Shown piece by piece: positions 33,200 through 46,016 of a DNA stretch of 64,000 nt. The stretch comes from Saposhnikovia divaricata. Its lineage: Eukaryota; Streptophyta; Magnoliopsida; Apiales; Apiaceae. The DNA lies in assembly GCA_036435485.1 (NCBI GenBank), contig CM071598.1, positions 178,136,148 to 178,200,147 on the forward strand, given 5' to 3'. The translations under genes and the position numbers were made by a program. Positions within the stretch are counted from its first letter, which is position 1. Every line of letters begins with the position of its first letter. The notes beneath the pieces are model-generated. The model did not search any database, had not been told where the DNA came from, and worked only from the letters and a program-made list of their open reading frames with translations.

Positions 33200-34226
33200 T
33201 GTTGAACTAGATAGCTATAGGAATCTGTTCTACAATTGAAGAGATGATGAAATACAGTATTTGAAATAATAAAATATTTGTAATCGAATTTTCAATATAT
33301 CTATGTTCATTCTTGGTTCCTAACTTTAGTTGTTTAGATTTTCTTTTTCTTACTTTCGACAATAGAAAAGCTCTTTGTTGCTTAGAAATAAAGAGTTGTG
33401 ATATGATTGTGTACTTGATCTGGACGCCTATGTCATGGTTTTGGACGAATATTGTACCTTTTTGTTTTCTTTTTTCTTCTAAATTCAATGGCTGACAATT
33501 TTTTATGTGGTAATGAACCAGATTTTCTGGAATGACCCTCTACTTTTACTTTAAAATTATACATGAGTTCATAAAGGATAACCTCTACATTTGTCTATAT
33601 GTGCCGATTTAATTGAGTATCATAATGAACTGATTGACTTTAGGTTTCCTTACTATATTATTTTTTGGATAATAAAGCCTTTTTTTTTAAAGCTAATATA
33701 GTCTAGTTCGAGTCACTATTCCAGAATTATATTATACAGAAAAGTATCCTGGAAATATGATTCAGATTAAAGTTAAAATATCATTTCTTGAAAAATAATG
33801 TTAAATAGATTGTATACAAAAATTGAATTCTGATTCGATATTAATAAACGATGCTAGTCCATTGACAAACTATACATCTGCATAAAATTTTCGTAAATAA
33901 TAAAAATTTTAAAATCAAGAAATTAAGAACGGGTAGAGTGATGTTATCTCTCTTAGGCTTCTACATACACATCAATTTCATAAATTAAACCTATATATTA
34001 ACAAATCTTTTTTATAAATAAATGATTGTAGGCATCTATAATCAGAACTCTTAGTAAAAATATGATACGCAAGTACTTCATTTGTTATATGTAAATTTAT
34101 AAGGTCGCTAACTAGCTTGTTTGATTGCAAATGTTAAAAGGTTTAGGCCGTGATTTACGTCAATAGTAATATGAGCGTCAACAGGAATATCATATCATAT
34201 TGTTGAACTCATGTTAATCTTATAAA
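33200..34226. other. Intergenic DNA upstream of the bHLH gene
   Basis: AT-rich, with no gene or clear mobile element. Distal promoter elements may be present but cannot be defined from one sequence. Confidence 0.5.
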
Positions 34227-34443
34227 GTGCATGTTTGGCACACCGTAATATAAGTCCTTATGAACTTATTTTCGGATAAAATTTTTATATTTTGATAAAA
34301 AAAATTTATACAAGTATTTAATGTATGTGTGAGATTTAATAAGTTACAAAAATAAGTTGGAAAATAAGTTGGAATGTTAGGATTCTCTAACTTTGTCTTA
34401 AAATAAGTTGACTTATTCTGGAAAAAAGTTTTCCCAAACACAC
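34227..34443. mobile_element. MITE, same family as 36221-36435
   Basis: Ends resemble GTGCATGTTTGG / CCAAACACACC in inverted order. The internal block TATACAAGTATTTAATGTAT is shared with the copy at 36221. The target duplication is unclear. Confidence 0.55.
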
Positions 34444-36220
34444 CATTTATCTAAAGAAAATAGTAGAACAGTGTGAGTTGACAAGCTGACATGCGCGTTA
34501 ACCTGGTAAAATGTCACCATAAAATAAATGGATTAGTCCTAAACTATGATTACCAATGTCTGGTTGACTAATTTGACATGGAAGAGACTATTAAGTCAAG
34601 TTAGGTCAGTTGTGAGTACATTGTGAGACGACGCGCACGGTATTGACTTTTGTTTAGTGATTTCCGATCTCACCAACAAAGCCACTAATTCGACAATGCA
34701 TTTAAATTAAAACGTATGATGTTTATATGATAATCGATCGTATACTTTCATTATATATATCTGCAGGTGACAAATAAAGCATATACAATTATTTAGATCA
34801 TTAGCCATCATCAACTACTACAAATCAAAGTTCATGGCCCGTGTGTTTATGTACTGATGTAGATAATTACTCATCATTCATGCTTTCAAAATCATAGTTC
34901 TTAGCCCGTGTGCATTTTGTATAGTAAGTTACCAGTTTTTTTTTTAAAATCTCAAATTATTACTTATTAGGATCATATATTTATTTTAACATTTTCTTTC
35001 TTAAAAATCCATTATTTGGATCAAAGAGTGGATCATTACGTTGTTTGTATCTTTTTGATCCTAGCATTCGATCAAATTCAATTTTTAATACTTTTGAGAC
35101 CATCATAACACACAATTTCAATAGTTCGTGCCTTTTTGTTCCTCCGATCCAATTTTCATTAGTAGGGGGATCTCATCCCTTTTGAAACCACCGTAGCATA
35201 CAATTTTAATATTTCAATATATTGAAATATTGGGGTAGAAGGTAATCGAATATGAGACCTCTCACATCCAGAATTCTAATATCATGTTAAGTTAATAGTT
35301 TTTCTAAAAATATCATGAAAACGAATTTATCATAATCATATATTTATCTTAACAATTATCACTAATAAATATCAATATCTTCTTCTTTATGTTTAATTGT
35401 ACCATATACATACCAGCGAGTTTTAACTATACAAAATCCAAGCCGTTTCTAACATCTCAAATAGTACGTGTTATGTTCTTATTAGTTACAATTCAATTAA
35501 ACAAAACAAATCTCCTATTATTACATAAATCTCAGCAATTAAAACTAGTTCTAAGTTATAAAAAAAAAAAAAAAAAACAAATGAGAGTCTCTCAATTTCT
35601 CTCTCTTTTCTCAATCTTCTCTTTCCCTCTGGGCTAAAGTACGTACAGAGAAAACAATTTGCATGTATGCAGATTATCAACAACTAATTACTAGCGAATT
35701 TCGCAACTGCAATCTCTGTGGCAGGTGACCTTAACTAACTTAAGCCAAGTACAAAAGCACTTAAACCAAACTCCAATACCATACTTCCCTTAATAACATC
35801 CACTCTTTGGATTTTCTTCTTTGTCCTTTTAAATATTTTTCGGATCAATGTAGATGTTCTGAATACCATACAAACTTATATGTTTTCGAGTTGAACATTG
35901 GACGAACCTCTTACTATCAATAAATAGAAGTATGATGTATTCCTTAAACTTCAAGTGTTCGACAATTTTAGATGATTTTAAATTTACTGTAGATAGACTA
36001 GCGTGATTGAATAGTGTGTTATATACACGACAAGAAAAATGGAAAATTTCCACGATCGATAAATGTTGGAAACTTTCGGTGAAAAATAACTCGTATTTCT
36101 TTTAGTAAAAAAAATATGTCGACATAATTCTGTAACTTCAAATCTTGCCTAGCCATATCATGGCTCTTGACTCTTCCTGCCTTAACCTAATTATATTCCT
36201 GTGGTTGTTTGAATGATATA
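34444..36220. other. Intergenic AT-rich DNA
   Basis: No gene recognised. Contains an A-run near 35560 and scattered short repeats only. Confidence 0.5.
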
Positions 36221-36435
36221 GGGCCTGTTTGGAAAAACTTAAAATAAGTACTTATAAATTTATTGGGTAAAAATTTCATATTTTGATAATTTTTTTTATA
36301 CAAGTATTTAATGTATTTTTGAGATTCTATAAGTTGCAAAAAAAACTTTTTTTAAAAAAAAGTTACGAATTTCTAACTTTGTCTTAAAAAATTAGCAATT
36401 GATTTATTCTGAAAATAAATTCCCTAAACATCCCC
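36221..36435. mobile_element. MITE (GGGCCTGTTTGG type)
   Basis: Begins GGGCCTGTTTGGAAAA and ends TTCCCTAAACATCCCC, flanked by ATA on both sides (36218-36220, 36436-36438). Related internally to the copy at 34227. Confidence 0.6.
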
Positions 36436-36690
36436 ATAATTTGAACCAAAATATCGAATATATTAGGGTGTATGGTACAACTCTTCCATTCAGGACAATA
36501 ATTAATTACCTGCCCATTAGTTCATAATATCCATGCTTACCAGTAGTGCTAATCTATTTGTCTCTAGAGCAACAGGCAACTTGCTTTTACGTAATTATCC
36601 GAATTTGGTTGTTTATTTAATTGGTTGTTTTTAGTTTTTATTTTCATTTTAGTTTCTATTTGATAATTTGTCTATATATATATATATATA

Positions 36691-36890
36691 TGAGAGTAGG
36701 GAGCCTGAGATATATCTCAGGTAAGTTCCATAAGATAACTACTTTTTACATATAAAAATAAGGTGGGTATTTTAGTAATTTCAAAAAAAATTAATTAGCC
36801 CTGCGGGCCGATTTAAAGAATATTTTATATGCATCTTAGGAAAAGTTCCCTGAGATATATCTCAGGGTCCTTTTTCTCTCTCTCTCTCTA
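36691..36890. mobile_element. Small MITE with palindromic ends in a TA tract
   Basis: The palindrome CCTGAGATATATCTCAGG (36704-36721) recurs as CCCTGAGATATATCTCAGGG (36848-36867) near the other end, followed on the inner sides by AAGTTCC / GTTCCC. A TA microsatellite lies on both sides. Confidence 0.55.
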
Positions 36891-38171
36891 TATATATATA
36901 TAAAAGATTTTACTTAAATACAAATCATTCTTAAAATAAAATTACAAACCAACACTAAATATATTATATTTCATCTATTTTAAAGGTCCGCCAGAGGCAC
37001 CTTCACAAAAAATGTTATAAATTAGTGAACAGTAACTTTTAATTTCCTTTTTTTTAACAACTAAATAGAGGATAGATTATTATACGTTGTTTGTATTGGT
37101 ATCCCTATTTTGATAATTAAATTAGCTTGAAATGTTGGATTGGGATTTGGTTTCTAATTTGTATTTAAAAATGATTTGTAGTTAGTAGGATTCAATATAT
37201 ACATCATATATGCATTGCATGATTAAGTAAAAACATTATTAATTTGTGTGGTGGTGTTAAGGAAACATATATCCCACGTCCATAATTAGTATATGCATGA
37301 TTATCATAATTATCATTTTCGTCGTGTGTGTTATGAATCATGCATGTATAATTTACTACACGCAATTTTGTACACACATACTAGCACTACAAGAAAAATG
37401 GTCATTTATGACGGAAATTTAACACTGAAATCGTCGCAATTGGTACCAATTATGACGGAACAAAATCGTCATTTTTGCTCGCGTCTTAAGTTCGGAATTG
37501 CGTCACAAGTAAAAATTGCGTCATAAGTTCCAATTTCCGTCATAAGTTCCAATGAGAGGCCCACTTTTTACAATAAAATAATATATGAAATTATGACGGA
37601 AAAATCCGTCATATATTATAACTTATGACGGCGATTGCGTCGGAAGTTACAGATTGGGGCCCGCCAACAATATTGTAAAAACAATACTTTCGACGGCACA
37701 ATCCGTCGTATGTTTACCAAAAGTAAATTTGAAAAAAGAAAAAATAAAAAATAAAAGATGAACAATCGTCGTAAATTACCCAGATATTCGTCGTAAGTTA
37801 CCCAGATTTTCGTCGTAAATTAGCAAGAAAATCGTCATAAGTTAACCTGATTAAGAACAGCATTTTGCTGCTTTTTCAGGTTCCAGCCATATATATTTGG
37901 CTTCCAAATTAAATCCCAAAACATCTCAATCTACATACAATCCAAAACCACAATCAAACATTCACACAATTAAATGAATCCAAATATAAAATTAATTCAT
38001 GGTCAGAGAATAATATCTCATTCATAAGATGCAAAGTACTGAAGTACAGCATAATCTGATAATTTATATGCATAATCAACAGCTGCTAATCAATCCAAAT
38101 AACATCCACAACAACAATACATCAAAAAGGACAAAAGAAGCAACGAATAATCGATGCTTAGAAACTGAAAC

Positions 38172-39023
38172 TTAAGATCTGCTCTTAAAAGGAATGGCTC
38201 TGATGACAATCTGGTGGTACATAGCAGCAAGTGCAGCGCCAACGAACGGACCAACCCAGAATACCCACTGACATATAGAAAAGAAACTTTCATTAGTTTT
38301 ACTATTTATAATTGTAAGAAAAGACTATAAAAGAAATATTGGAGTGAAAAATTTAGATTCTTGATTGCGAATACTTACGTGATCATCCCAAGCATGACCT
38401 TTGTTGTAGATAATGGCAGCTCCAAGACTTCTAGCTGGGTTGATGCCAGTCCCTGTGATGGGGATGGTGGCCAAATGAACCAAGAACACAGCGAATCCAA
38501 TAGGAAGAGGGGCCAAAATCTGCCATATATATCACAAAATTATTTCATAACATAACCAATGCAACATAAGCTAAAGAATTTAAATAATCATACACCATTG
38601 AGTCTATATTCGCTACAAGATAAATCAAAGTGCTATTCGCCTAAAGTGCGTTTAGCAATCTTGCATATAGACAAGCATCATACTAATCTAAACAGTTAAT
38701 TGAGCTGAATAAGAGTGTACATACAGGAACATGTGAGTCTCTGGCACTTCTTTTAGCATCAGTTGCAGAAAACACAGGGTAGACAAGAACAAAGGTGCCA
38801 ACAATCTCAGCACCAAGACCTGAACCCTTTGTGTAGCCATGGTTCACAACATTAGCACCACCGCCATTGAGCTCAAACCTCGAAGATCCTTCGAACCCCT
38901 TAATAACACCAGCACCACAGATAGCACCAAGACACTGCATCACCATGTAGAACACAGCCCTGGTCAAGGAAAGCTTCCTTGCCAGAAACAAACCAAAGGT
39001 TACAGCTGGGTTGATATGTCCTC
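38172..39023 (-). pseudogene. Captured PIP aquaporin gene fragment (exons 2-4)
   Basis: Three exons with intact GT-AG introns: 38725-39023, 38379-38519 (141 nt, the usual PIP exon 3 size) and 38172-38267. They encode the C-terminal two thirds of a plasma-membrane intrinsic protein, closest to PIP1 by eye: [20 protein letters not shown] (first NPA), [54 protein letters not shown] (second NPA), and IPFKSRS before TAA. Exon 1, encoding the cytosolic N terminus and the first two helices, is absent. Substitutions at normally fixed sites are Pro in [12 protein letters not shown] (usually Thr) and Gly in [10 protein letters not shown] (usually Asp). All frames remain open. The first in-frame ATG of exon 2 is at 38946, after the first NPA, so any protein would be a partial channel. 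The fragment lies wholly inside the CACTA element. Confidence 0.9.
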
Positions 39024-39808
39024 CTGTTTATTCCACCAAACAACATAAAAGACCACAATTAACTTCTAACAAACATAACTTTTATATGCTTAACGTGATT
39101 TCTTAAACTAAAAAATGGGTAATTAGCATGTAATAAACACTAACAAAACAGTAGATATAAGTCCTGTTTATTCTCATCAAACAATACAAGACCACAATTA
39201 CTTTTAAAGACTGTAACTTTGAATTAAACTGCCAACTATAAGGTACAAACTAAAGACAATTAGCATAAATTTCTGAAAATAAAATCAGGGTCATTAGCAA
39301 TTATGAACATAACTAAGGCAGTGGATGAAATGCAAAGAAACAACAAATACACACATCAAGAAATACAGTAAGTTTGTGAAGCCAAACAAAGAGGACCATG
39401 GTAACTTTTAAAGACTGTTATTTTCTGAAATCAGGCTGCCAAAAAATAGTACCAATTGAAAACTATAGCATTAATTTCTATAACAAAAATAAAGGGTAAT
39501 TAGCACTTTAGCAGCAAATAAACATCAACAAAGGCAGTAAATAAGAGGGCCTATTTGAATGAAAATCAAGAAAACAATAAATACCCACATCTAGAAACAC
39601 AATAAACTTGCTCCCAAAACGAAAAAGGTTAACAATTCCCTTAAATACCAGCAGTGCAGTAAAAATACAAAAAAAAAAAAAAAGAATTACCCACATCAAG
39701 AAACACAGTAAATATGCTTTAAACACCTAAATTCAGAAAATGAACACCTAAATTCAAAGTCCCAAAAGCGTTAATGACAAACACCCAAATGAACACAAAT
39801 GAATTTAC

Positions 39809-39836
39809 CTTAATCAATGCTTTAAACTCAAATCCC

Positions 39837-39907
<71 letters not shown>

Positions 39908-40080
39908 AAGCCTTAATTGAGAAAGGTTTGAAGCCCTAATCGACTTTCAATTGGTTCTTCAGAGAGACAGAGAGTGACGAGTGATTGATTGTGGTGAGTG
40001 AGTGCGGTGGAGAGAAAGTTTAGGTCAGGTAGGTGGGTGAGTGATTGAGGGAGAAAGTATAGATCGAGAAAGTTTTGATT
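39809..40080 (-). other. Leader-like exon joined to the captured PIP fragment
   Basis: A CT-rich stretch with a long (CT)n microsatellite (plus-strand GA, 39842-39902) resembles a plant 5' UTR. It ends in a good donor, TTAAG|GTAAAT, at 39809/39808. The first acceptor downstream is that of PIP exon 2 (AAACAG|GAGGA, 39024). It has no ATG. A spliced transcript would join this leader directly to exon 2. The origin of the leader is unknown. Confidence 0.5.
39842..39902. repeat. GA microsatellite
   Basis: About 30 uninterrupted GA units inside the leader-like exon. Confidence 0.95.
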
Positions 40081-40789
40081 GGGGGGAAGTTTAAATGCTA
40101 AATTTCATTTTGGGGGAAGCTTTTTCACTGCTAAAAAAATTTAGCTACTTTCATTTTTTAATTTTTGATTTAATTTTCTATTTCAAGTTTTCAATTCAAT
40201 TATTATAATTATATACTAACTTTTAAATAATGGATAAATAAATAATTTATCTATATATATATAATATTCTGAAATATTTATAATATTTTTATAATATTTT
40301 AGGGATAAAAAGTTAAAAATTATAACTTTTTTAATAAAAATAGGAATAAAGGTCAAAAAAATTAAATAAAATGGAAAAAAGACAAATTTTGATTCAAGAT
40401 ATATACAAACCCACATAGTTATACCACCAAATTTTAAATTACAATTTTTCCATTGTTTATACTTTAAATTTTTTTTAATTATATAATATATCTAATTATT
40501 ATTAGATCTAACGATTCTTATTTATTACTAAAAATAATGATTTGAATATATGGTGAGATATTTTTGGGTGTATATTAGTGATCACAAGATTAATTTTAAA
40601 TTAAAAAGTAACGTGTTTTAATTACAAAAATTACTACTAAAAATAATTACGGAAAAATATGGTGTGATATTTTGGATATATATTAATTATTGTAGTATTA
40701 GTTTTAAATTAAATGGTAAAGTGTTTTAATTAGAAGTAAAACCTTGTTTTAATCAGGATATATATAATTTAGTAATATTTGCAAAATTT

Positions 40790-41640
40790 GATTTGACTAG
40801 TTCTACTAACTAGTACTTTGTCCCAAATTGTTGTTTCTATTTTTTGAATAATATTTATCGACGATCTAAAGATGTCAATACATATCTAATTTAGTGATAT
40901 TTCCAAAATTTAAAAATAAAATTCACTTTGGATACTGAAATTAGTGGTCAACTATTGATTTGACTATTACTACTAACTAGTACTTTGTCCGAGTCTGTTG
41001 TTTCAATTTTCTTAAAAATACATATTGGCGATCAAACCATACGGATGTCAATATATATCTAAATAAGTGATATTCCCAAAATTTTACGAAATTAAAAATT
41101 AATTTGGATAGTGAAATTAGTAGTCAACTATTGATTTGACTAGTACTACTAACCAGTACTTTATCCCAGATTGTCGTTTCTATTTTTTTAAAAATATTTA
41201 TCGACGATCCAACAGTACAGATGTCAATATATATCTAAATAAGTGATATTCCAAAAATTTTAAAAAATAAAAATTAATTTGGATAGTGAAATTAGTAGTC
41301 AACTATTGATTTGACTAGTACTACTACCTAGTACTTCGTCCCATATTATTTTTTCTATTTTTTTAAAAAATATTTATCGACGATCCAACCATACGGATGT
41401 CAAAACATATCTAATTAAATGATATTCCCAAAGTTTCAAAAAATAAAAAATTAATTTGGTTGGAGTTATTAGTAAATCACTACCAGTCCGACTAGTACTA
41501 GTAACTAGTGCTTCGTCCCATATTATTGTTTTCATTTAAAAAAAAATATTTCTCGATGATCCAACCGTACGGATGTCAAGACATTTCCAATTAAATGATA
41601 TTCCCAAAGTTTCGAAAAATAAAAAATTAATCTATGTGGT
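40790..41640. repeat. 175-bp tandem array in the CACTA element
   Basis: Five diverged units beginning TTGACTAGTACTACTAACTA, near 40792, 40960, 41135, 41310 and 41486. Each also contains ATTTATCGACGATCCAACC and a GATATTCCCAAA block. Non-coding. Confidence 0.8.
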
Positions 41641-42623
41641 TGATGTATACATAATAAGAAAAAATGTTGAAGAACTTTACGACGGATTAAGAAGATCGTC
41701 GTAATTCTAGGGAACTTATGACGGAAATTTCGTCATAATTAACCCAGAATTACGACGATATTCTTAATCCGTCATAAGTAACCCAGAATTACGACACATT
41801 TTTCCGTCGTAAGTTTACATTAGAAAAAGTAATTCATTTTACAATTAAATTTAGTTACAATAAATTAATTTACGACAGAATTTTCGTCGTATGTTCATTA
41901 CTAAACGACGTCGTTTTGTCATCAGGAAAATTAATTCATTTTGAAATTAAATTTAATTACAATAAACAAATTTGCGACGGATTTTCCGTCACAATGTCAT
42001 TAAAAGTAACCAAACTTACGACGTATTTCCGTCGTAAGTTAATGTTTGGATGAATTTTTAATTGCAAAACCACACGTCATTTTTTGCATCAAAAAAATTA
42101 ATTTACTTTTATTTCCAGAAATCAAACTTGCGACGGATTTTCCGTCACAATGTCATTTACGACGGAATTTCCGTCATAAAGTCATCTTTACCATGTCCCC
42201 ACTTTCCCGAGTTGACTTAGTCAGCAAAATTTTATTAATAAAATAATTAACTTGTGACGGAATTTATTTTCGTCGTAAATTTGGCGCAAAATTTACGACA
42301 GATTTGGTATTCCGTCGTAAGTTAGGCGGGAAAATGCAATCCGTCACAAGTTTGCCGTCATAATTGGCCAAATTTCTTGTTGTGTAGCTAGTACATACAT
42401 GCAGGTGAAGTATAGAAATGAACAAAAAACTTGGGGATCAAAAGGACTGCGCCTGCGAATTAGAGAGAAACATTTTCTTTATAGAGGATGACTAACATAG
42501 CATAGCATTCCACCGTCATGCCTTGATGTAAACTTTTAAAATTAACCATAATTTGTTATATGAGCTGCAAAGGGCCACTAGCTTATAACATATACAACAT
42601 GTCGATTTTTTGGACATGGATAA

Positions 42624-43081
42624 TGTTAACGGAGGAATTTGGTGATAACAAATTTCGGAGGTTGCTGGAATAACGAAATCATGAAAATAGGGGGATTTGG
42701 GATTTTGGATGTTTGGGGCTGGACTTGAAAGGTGTCTCGACTTGTTAGATGTGTCGGATCCTTTTTCAAGATGCCTGCGTACCTTATATTTATAAGGATC
42801 AAGCCAACGCAGTTCTGTTAAAAGGATTGGTTTTTAATCCCTATGATTGTTAAGGAATGTATTTTGGGAATTAGTATATTTTATCTCTTTAAATTATATT
42901 CGCATTGGGATACCTTCCTGATTTGAAGGATATCGTTTAGAGATATTTTCTACCATAAATTGGAGATAATTCCTCGTTTCAGAGAGAGGAAATAATTAAC
43001 TTGGGGATTAAGTTAATTATTATTAGATTCATATTTGGAAATTTGGGAGATAATAGAGGCAACCGAAATTATGCCGTAACA
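42624..43081 (-). repeat. LTR of a minus-strand retroelement (LTR-A)
   Basis: Ends are inverted: TGTTAACGG at the left and CCGTAACA at the right. A minus-strand purine tract (AACTGGGGGGTAGT, 43082-43095) adjoins it, so it is a 3' LTR. It contains AAGATGCCTGCGTACCTTAT, also found in the LTR at 46017-46652. No partner LTR lies to the right, so the element is truncated. Confidence 0.65.
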
Positions 43082-44400
43082 ACTACCCCCCAGTTCTTCA
43101 TTGTAGCTTGCTGCAATAGAGAACTAAGCATGCTTCGATCTTCCAAATTTCCTGAGTCACTGAAACAGCTAGGAGTGGAAGATTAGTAAAAAATATAGAG
43201 CACCAAGGTGCTCGTAATATGCATGTAGATGTAAAAGAGACAATATGCGAGATGTAAAAAATAAGTTTTATAGGTGTGAGAGAACGTATCCTGGAGAGCC
43301 ATCCAAGCATTATTCGGAGAATCGTGCAAACTTTCCGAGCAATACCCTGAAAAGCAAATATTCAAATAAATATCCTCCATTAAGCACTCCGAAATATCCT
43401 CCTCAAAGAAGGACGTATTCTAGAGTTTCCATAACGTATTCCGGAAAATATCCTCCTCAAAGGTCATATCCACCAGAATTTCCATAAATGCTTCAGAGAT
43501 ATCCCTCCTCACAGGAGGTGGATTTTCCGAAGCTCGAACCTTGATGAGGCGCCGGAAGTACGGACATCCCCCCGGAAGTACGGTTTTTGCAAGGATTTAA
43601 TAATTTAGGGTACTCTCCTCAAAGGAGATCAGTTTTTGTTCAGAAATCCCCTCCTCACATGAGGTGGACTTTCCGAAGCTCGAACCTTGATGAGGCGCCG
43701 GAAGTACGGACATCCCCCCGGAAGTACGGTTTTTGCAAGGATTTAATAATTTAGGGTACTCTCCTCAAAGGAGATCAGTTTTTGTTCAGAAATACCCTCC
43801 TCACAGGAGGTGGACTTTCCGAAGTTCGCTTCATTTTCACTAAGACTCTCCTTAGAGGAGATCATCTTTTAAATAAATCACAAAGACCCTCCTTAGAGGA
43901 GGTCGTCTAACACAAAAAAATAATGGAGACCCTCCTTAGAGGAGGTCATCTTCCCAAAGTCATATCAATATCCTAAGATTCTTCCAAAAAATATCAGCAA
44001 CACTTGAAGGCTCTTCTAAAAAATCAACTCTTCGAATAAAAGTCTTCCAAAATATTACCCATACAAAGGAGAGCCTTCCAAAATAATTAACTCTTCAATT
44101 AAAAGTCTTCCAAAATCATGTATCACGAAGATTACACCAAAAATCTTGAAAATTTCCACAATTCAAATTCTGCCCAGATCTGTTTTTGACGTTTTTGACC
44201 ATTTAAACGATTTTTTCTTGAAAAACACAAAACACGAAAATTGTAGAGAACGAAAAAACCTTTCCGATGATATATGGCTCATCAAAAACGGACCACAACA
44301 ATTTCCATCTTGGTCTCTAAAAACTCACGCCAAGCTCTGATCGCACGCCTACATACATGATACAATATAGTTGTAGACTCTACAGAACTACTGTGCATTC
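43082..44400 (-). mobile_element. Internal remnant with tandem repeats, next to LTR-A
   Basis: Non-coding. A 147-bp unit (GAAGCTCGAACCTTGATGAG ... CCCCCCGGAAGTACGG) starts near 43504 and repeats at 43651, with a partial third copy at 43797. Short hairpins CCTCCT-CAC-AGGAGG, CTCCT-CAA-AGGAG and CCTCCT-TAG-AGGAGG recur through 43504-43945. The right boundary is not visible. Confidence 0.6.
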
Positions 44401-44608
44401 CTTGGAATGACGCAGTGCATGGGCTTGTGCCTCGCTCTCAAGTCTCAAGTCAATAATTTAGGAAAACTGGGAAATGAACTTGTCATTTTTTTTCTTCTCC
44501 ACCAACGGACCACAGCAGGCCGATGCGTATGCTATGGATAAGTACTTTACATATATATATATATATATACGTGAATCAGTGAACGTGAAATGTGATTGAG
44601 ATAATTAA

Positions 44609-45104
44609 GGGGCTGTTTGGCATTCCATATAAGTCAACTTAAAAGCCGAACGCCCGTTCTCATTTTTTTTGGTGTGTTTGGCAAATAAGTCGAATGGACT
44701 TATTAACAACTTATATGGGATAAGTTGAATGTTAAGAAATCCTAACATTCAACTTTCAACTTATTCTTATTTCTCGATATACGCAATATGTAATATCCTT
44801 CAAATATTCAAAATCATATATCTTTTGATCCGTTCATTAAAAAATTAATATGTATATGTCAAATTTCTCTACTCATCGAGATCTATCCGTTGATATCCAC
44901 TTATATATATTAAAAAACAATTATTTTGAAAATATTTAAAAAAGTTAACTTATAAGTTCTAATTTACCAAACACTCTACTGACTTATAATTTCTGATTTA
45001 CCAAACACTCTATTAACTTATAAGTTCTCATCTACTTATCACTTATATGATACTTATCACTTTAAGTTATAAGTTACTTATTTTAAGGTAAGCCAAACAG
45101 GCCC
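44609..45104. mobile_element. MITE (GGGGCTGTTTGGC type)
   Basis: Inverted ends GGGGCTGTTTGGC / GCCAAACAGGCCC flanked by TAA (44606-44608, 45105-45107). The interior repeats ATAAGTT/AACTTAT words and has no gene. Confidence 0.7.
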
Positions 45105-45107
45105 TAA

Positions 45108-46016
45108 CTCGTTTCTTCATTTGGGTTCTTTTACACATGTCAATAAATTGTCATAGAATCATCATATATACAAAATGTAGATGAAAAACTGTTAGTCACA
45201 ACCCTTTATGAGACAGAAATGATTAATTCGTAAGATAGTAGATAAGCGTGATCAAATATTTTAATAGAATAATAAGCTCAAGAATTTTAAATTAAGGTTT
45301 GGTAAAGGAAAACGGCATGTCAAACGGAGTTATGAATTTATGATCATTAAAGCTAAGACAAAGTAATTAAAGGTGTAAGCCTTTTTTTTTTCTTGTTTGC
45401 CGTCCTATATACATCCACCATTTTTATTATATTTATTGGATTGGGATTTAAGAATTCAGTAAACCTGCTTTAGTCCTGTTATTCTTTTTCTTACCTACTC
45501 TTCTCTCACTCATCATACTGATCGATTAGAAGTGGCAATTTCCGATGAAATTCGAAACATGACATGAACCCAATTCGAGAAAATGTGAATATGGGTCATC
45601 AAATATTCAATCCGAAACTATCAAGTATAATCAGACACGAACCCGAAATCCGAAAATGACCCGAAAATTAATGAACCTCCTTTTTATAACCATACTTTTG
45701 TAGTAAAATACTTTATGTTTAAAATAACTAAATTTAAGTAGAATAAAGTAATTTTCACGTGCATTGATAGAGACTCGCTAGTTGATTTATAATTATTTAA
45801 TAGTAATAACAATATTTTCTATGTCATGTCCTTTTTTACATCTCAGAAAGTGGGTACAGTACATATTATACATTTGAATTGTAACTTTCACGTGCAATGA
45901 AAGAGAAATGAATAGTTTTTTCTTAAAATTTCTGCAAAAGCAATCATTCTCTATAAATCGGGACTGAGAGAGTATATAATATAAAAGTATATTTTGAATG
46001 AGGTGGTGAAACCCGA
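45108..46016. other. Intergenic AT-rich DNA
   Basis: No gene or element end recognised. Confidence 0.5.

Larger units (their letters stand above)
37385..42384 (-). mobile_element. CACTA transposon with captured gene pieces (Pack-CACTA-like)
   Basis: Left end CACTACAAGAAAAATGGTCA. The right end, reverse-complemented, is CACAACAAGAAATTTGGCCA. Both run on into TTATGACGG. A 3-bp TAG duplication (37382-37384 and 42385-42387) flanks exactly 5000 bp. Subterminal arrays of GACGGA / TCCGTC-type words (CGTCATAAGTT, TTCCGTCGTAAGTT) fill 37385-37860 and about 41660-42384, as expected for transposase binding regions of En/Spm elements. No transposase is present, so it is non-autonomous. The interior holds PIP aquaporin exons 2-4, a leader-like exon and a 175-bp tandem array. 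Confidence 0.9.

Noticed and set aside
33207..33488. A 93-residue minus-strand frame upstream of the bHLH gene
   Set aside because: No similarity to a known family and no supporting structure. Likely chance in AT-rich DNA.
37385..42384. Native, complete PIP aquaporin gene
   Set aside because: Exon 1 is missing. The exons lie between matched CACTA ends with a TAG duplication, and conserved residues are changed.
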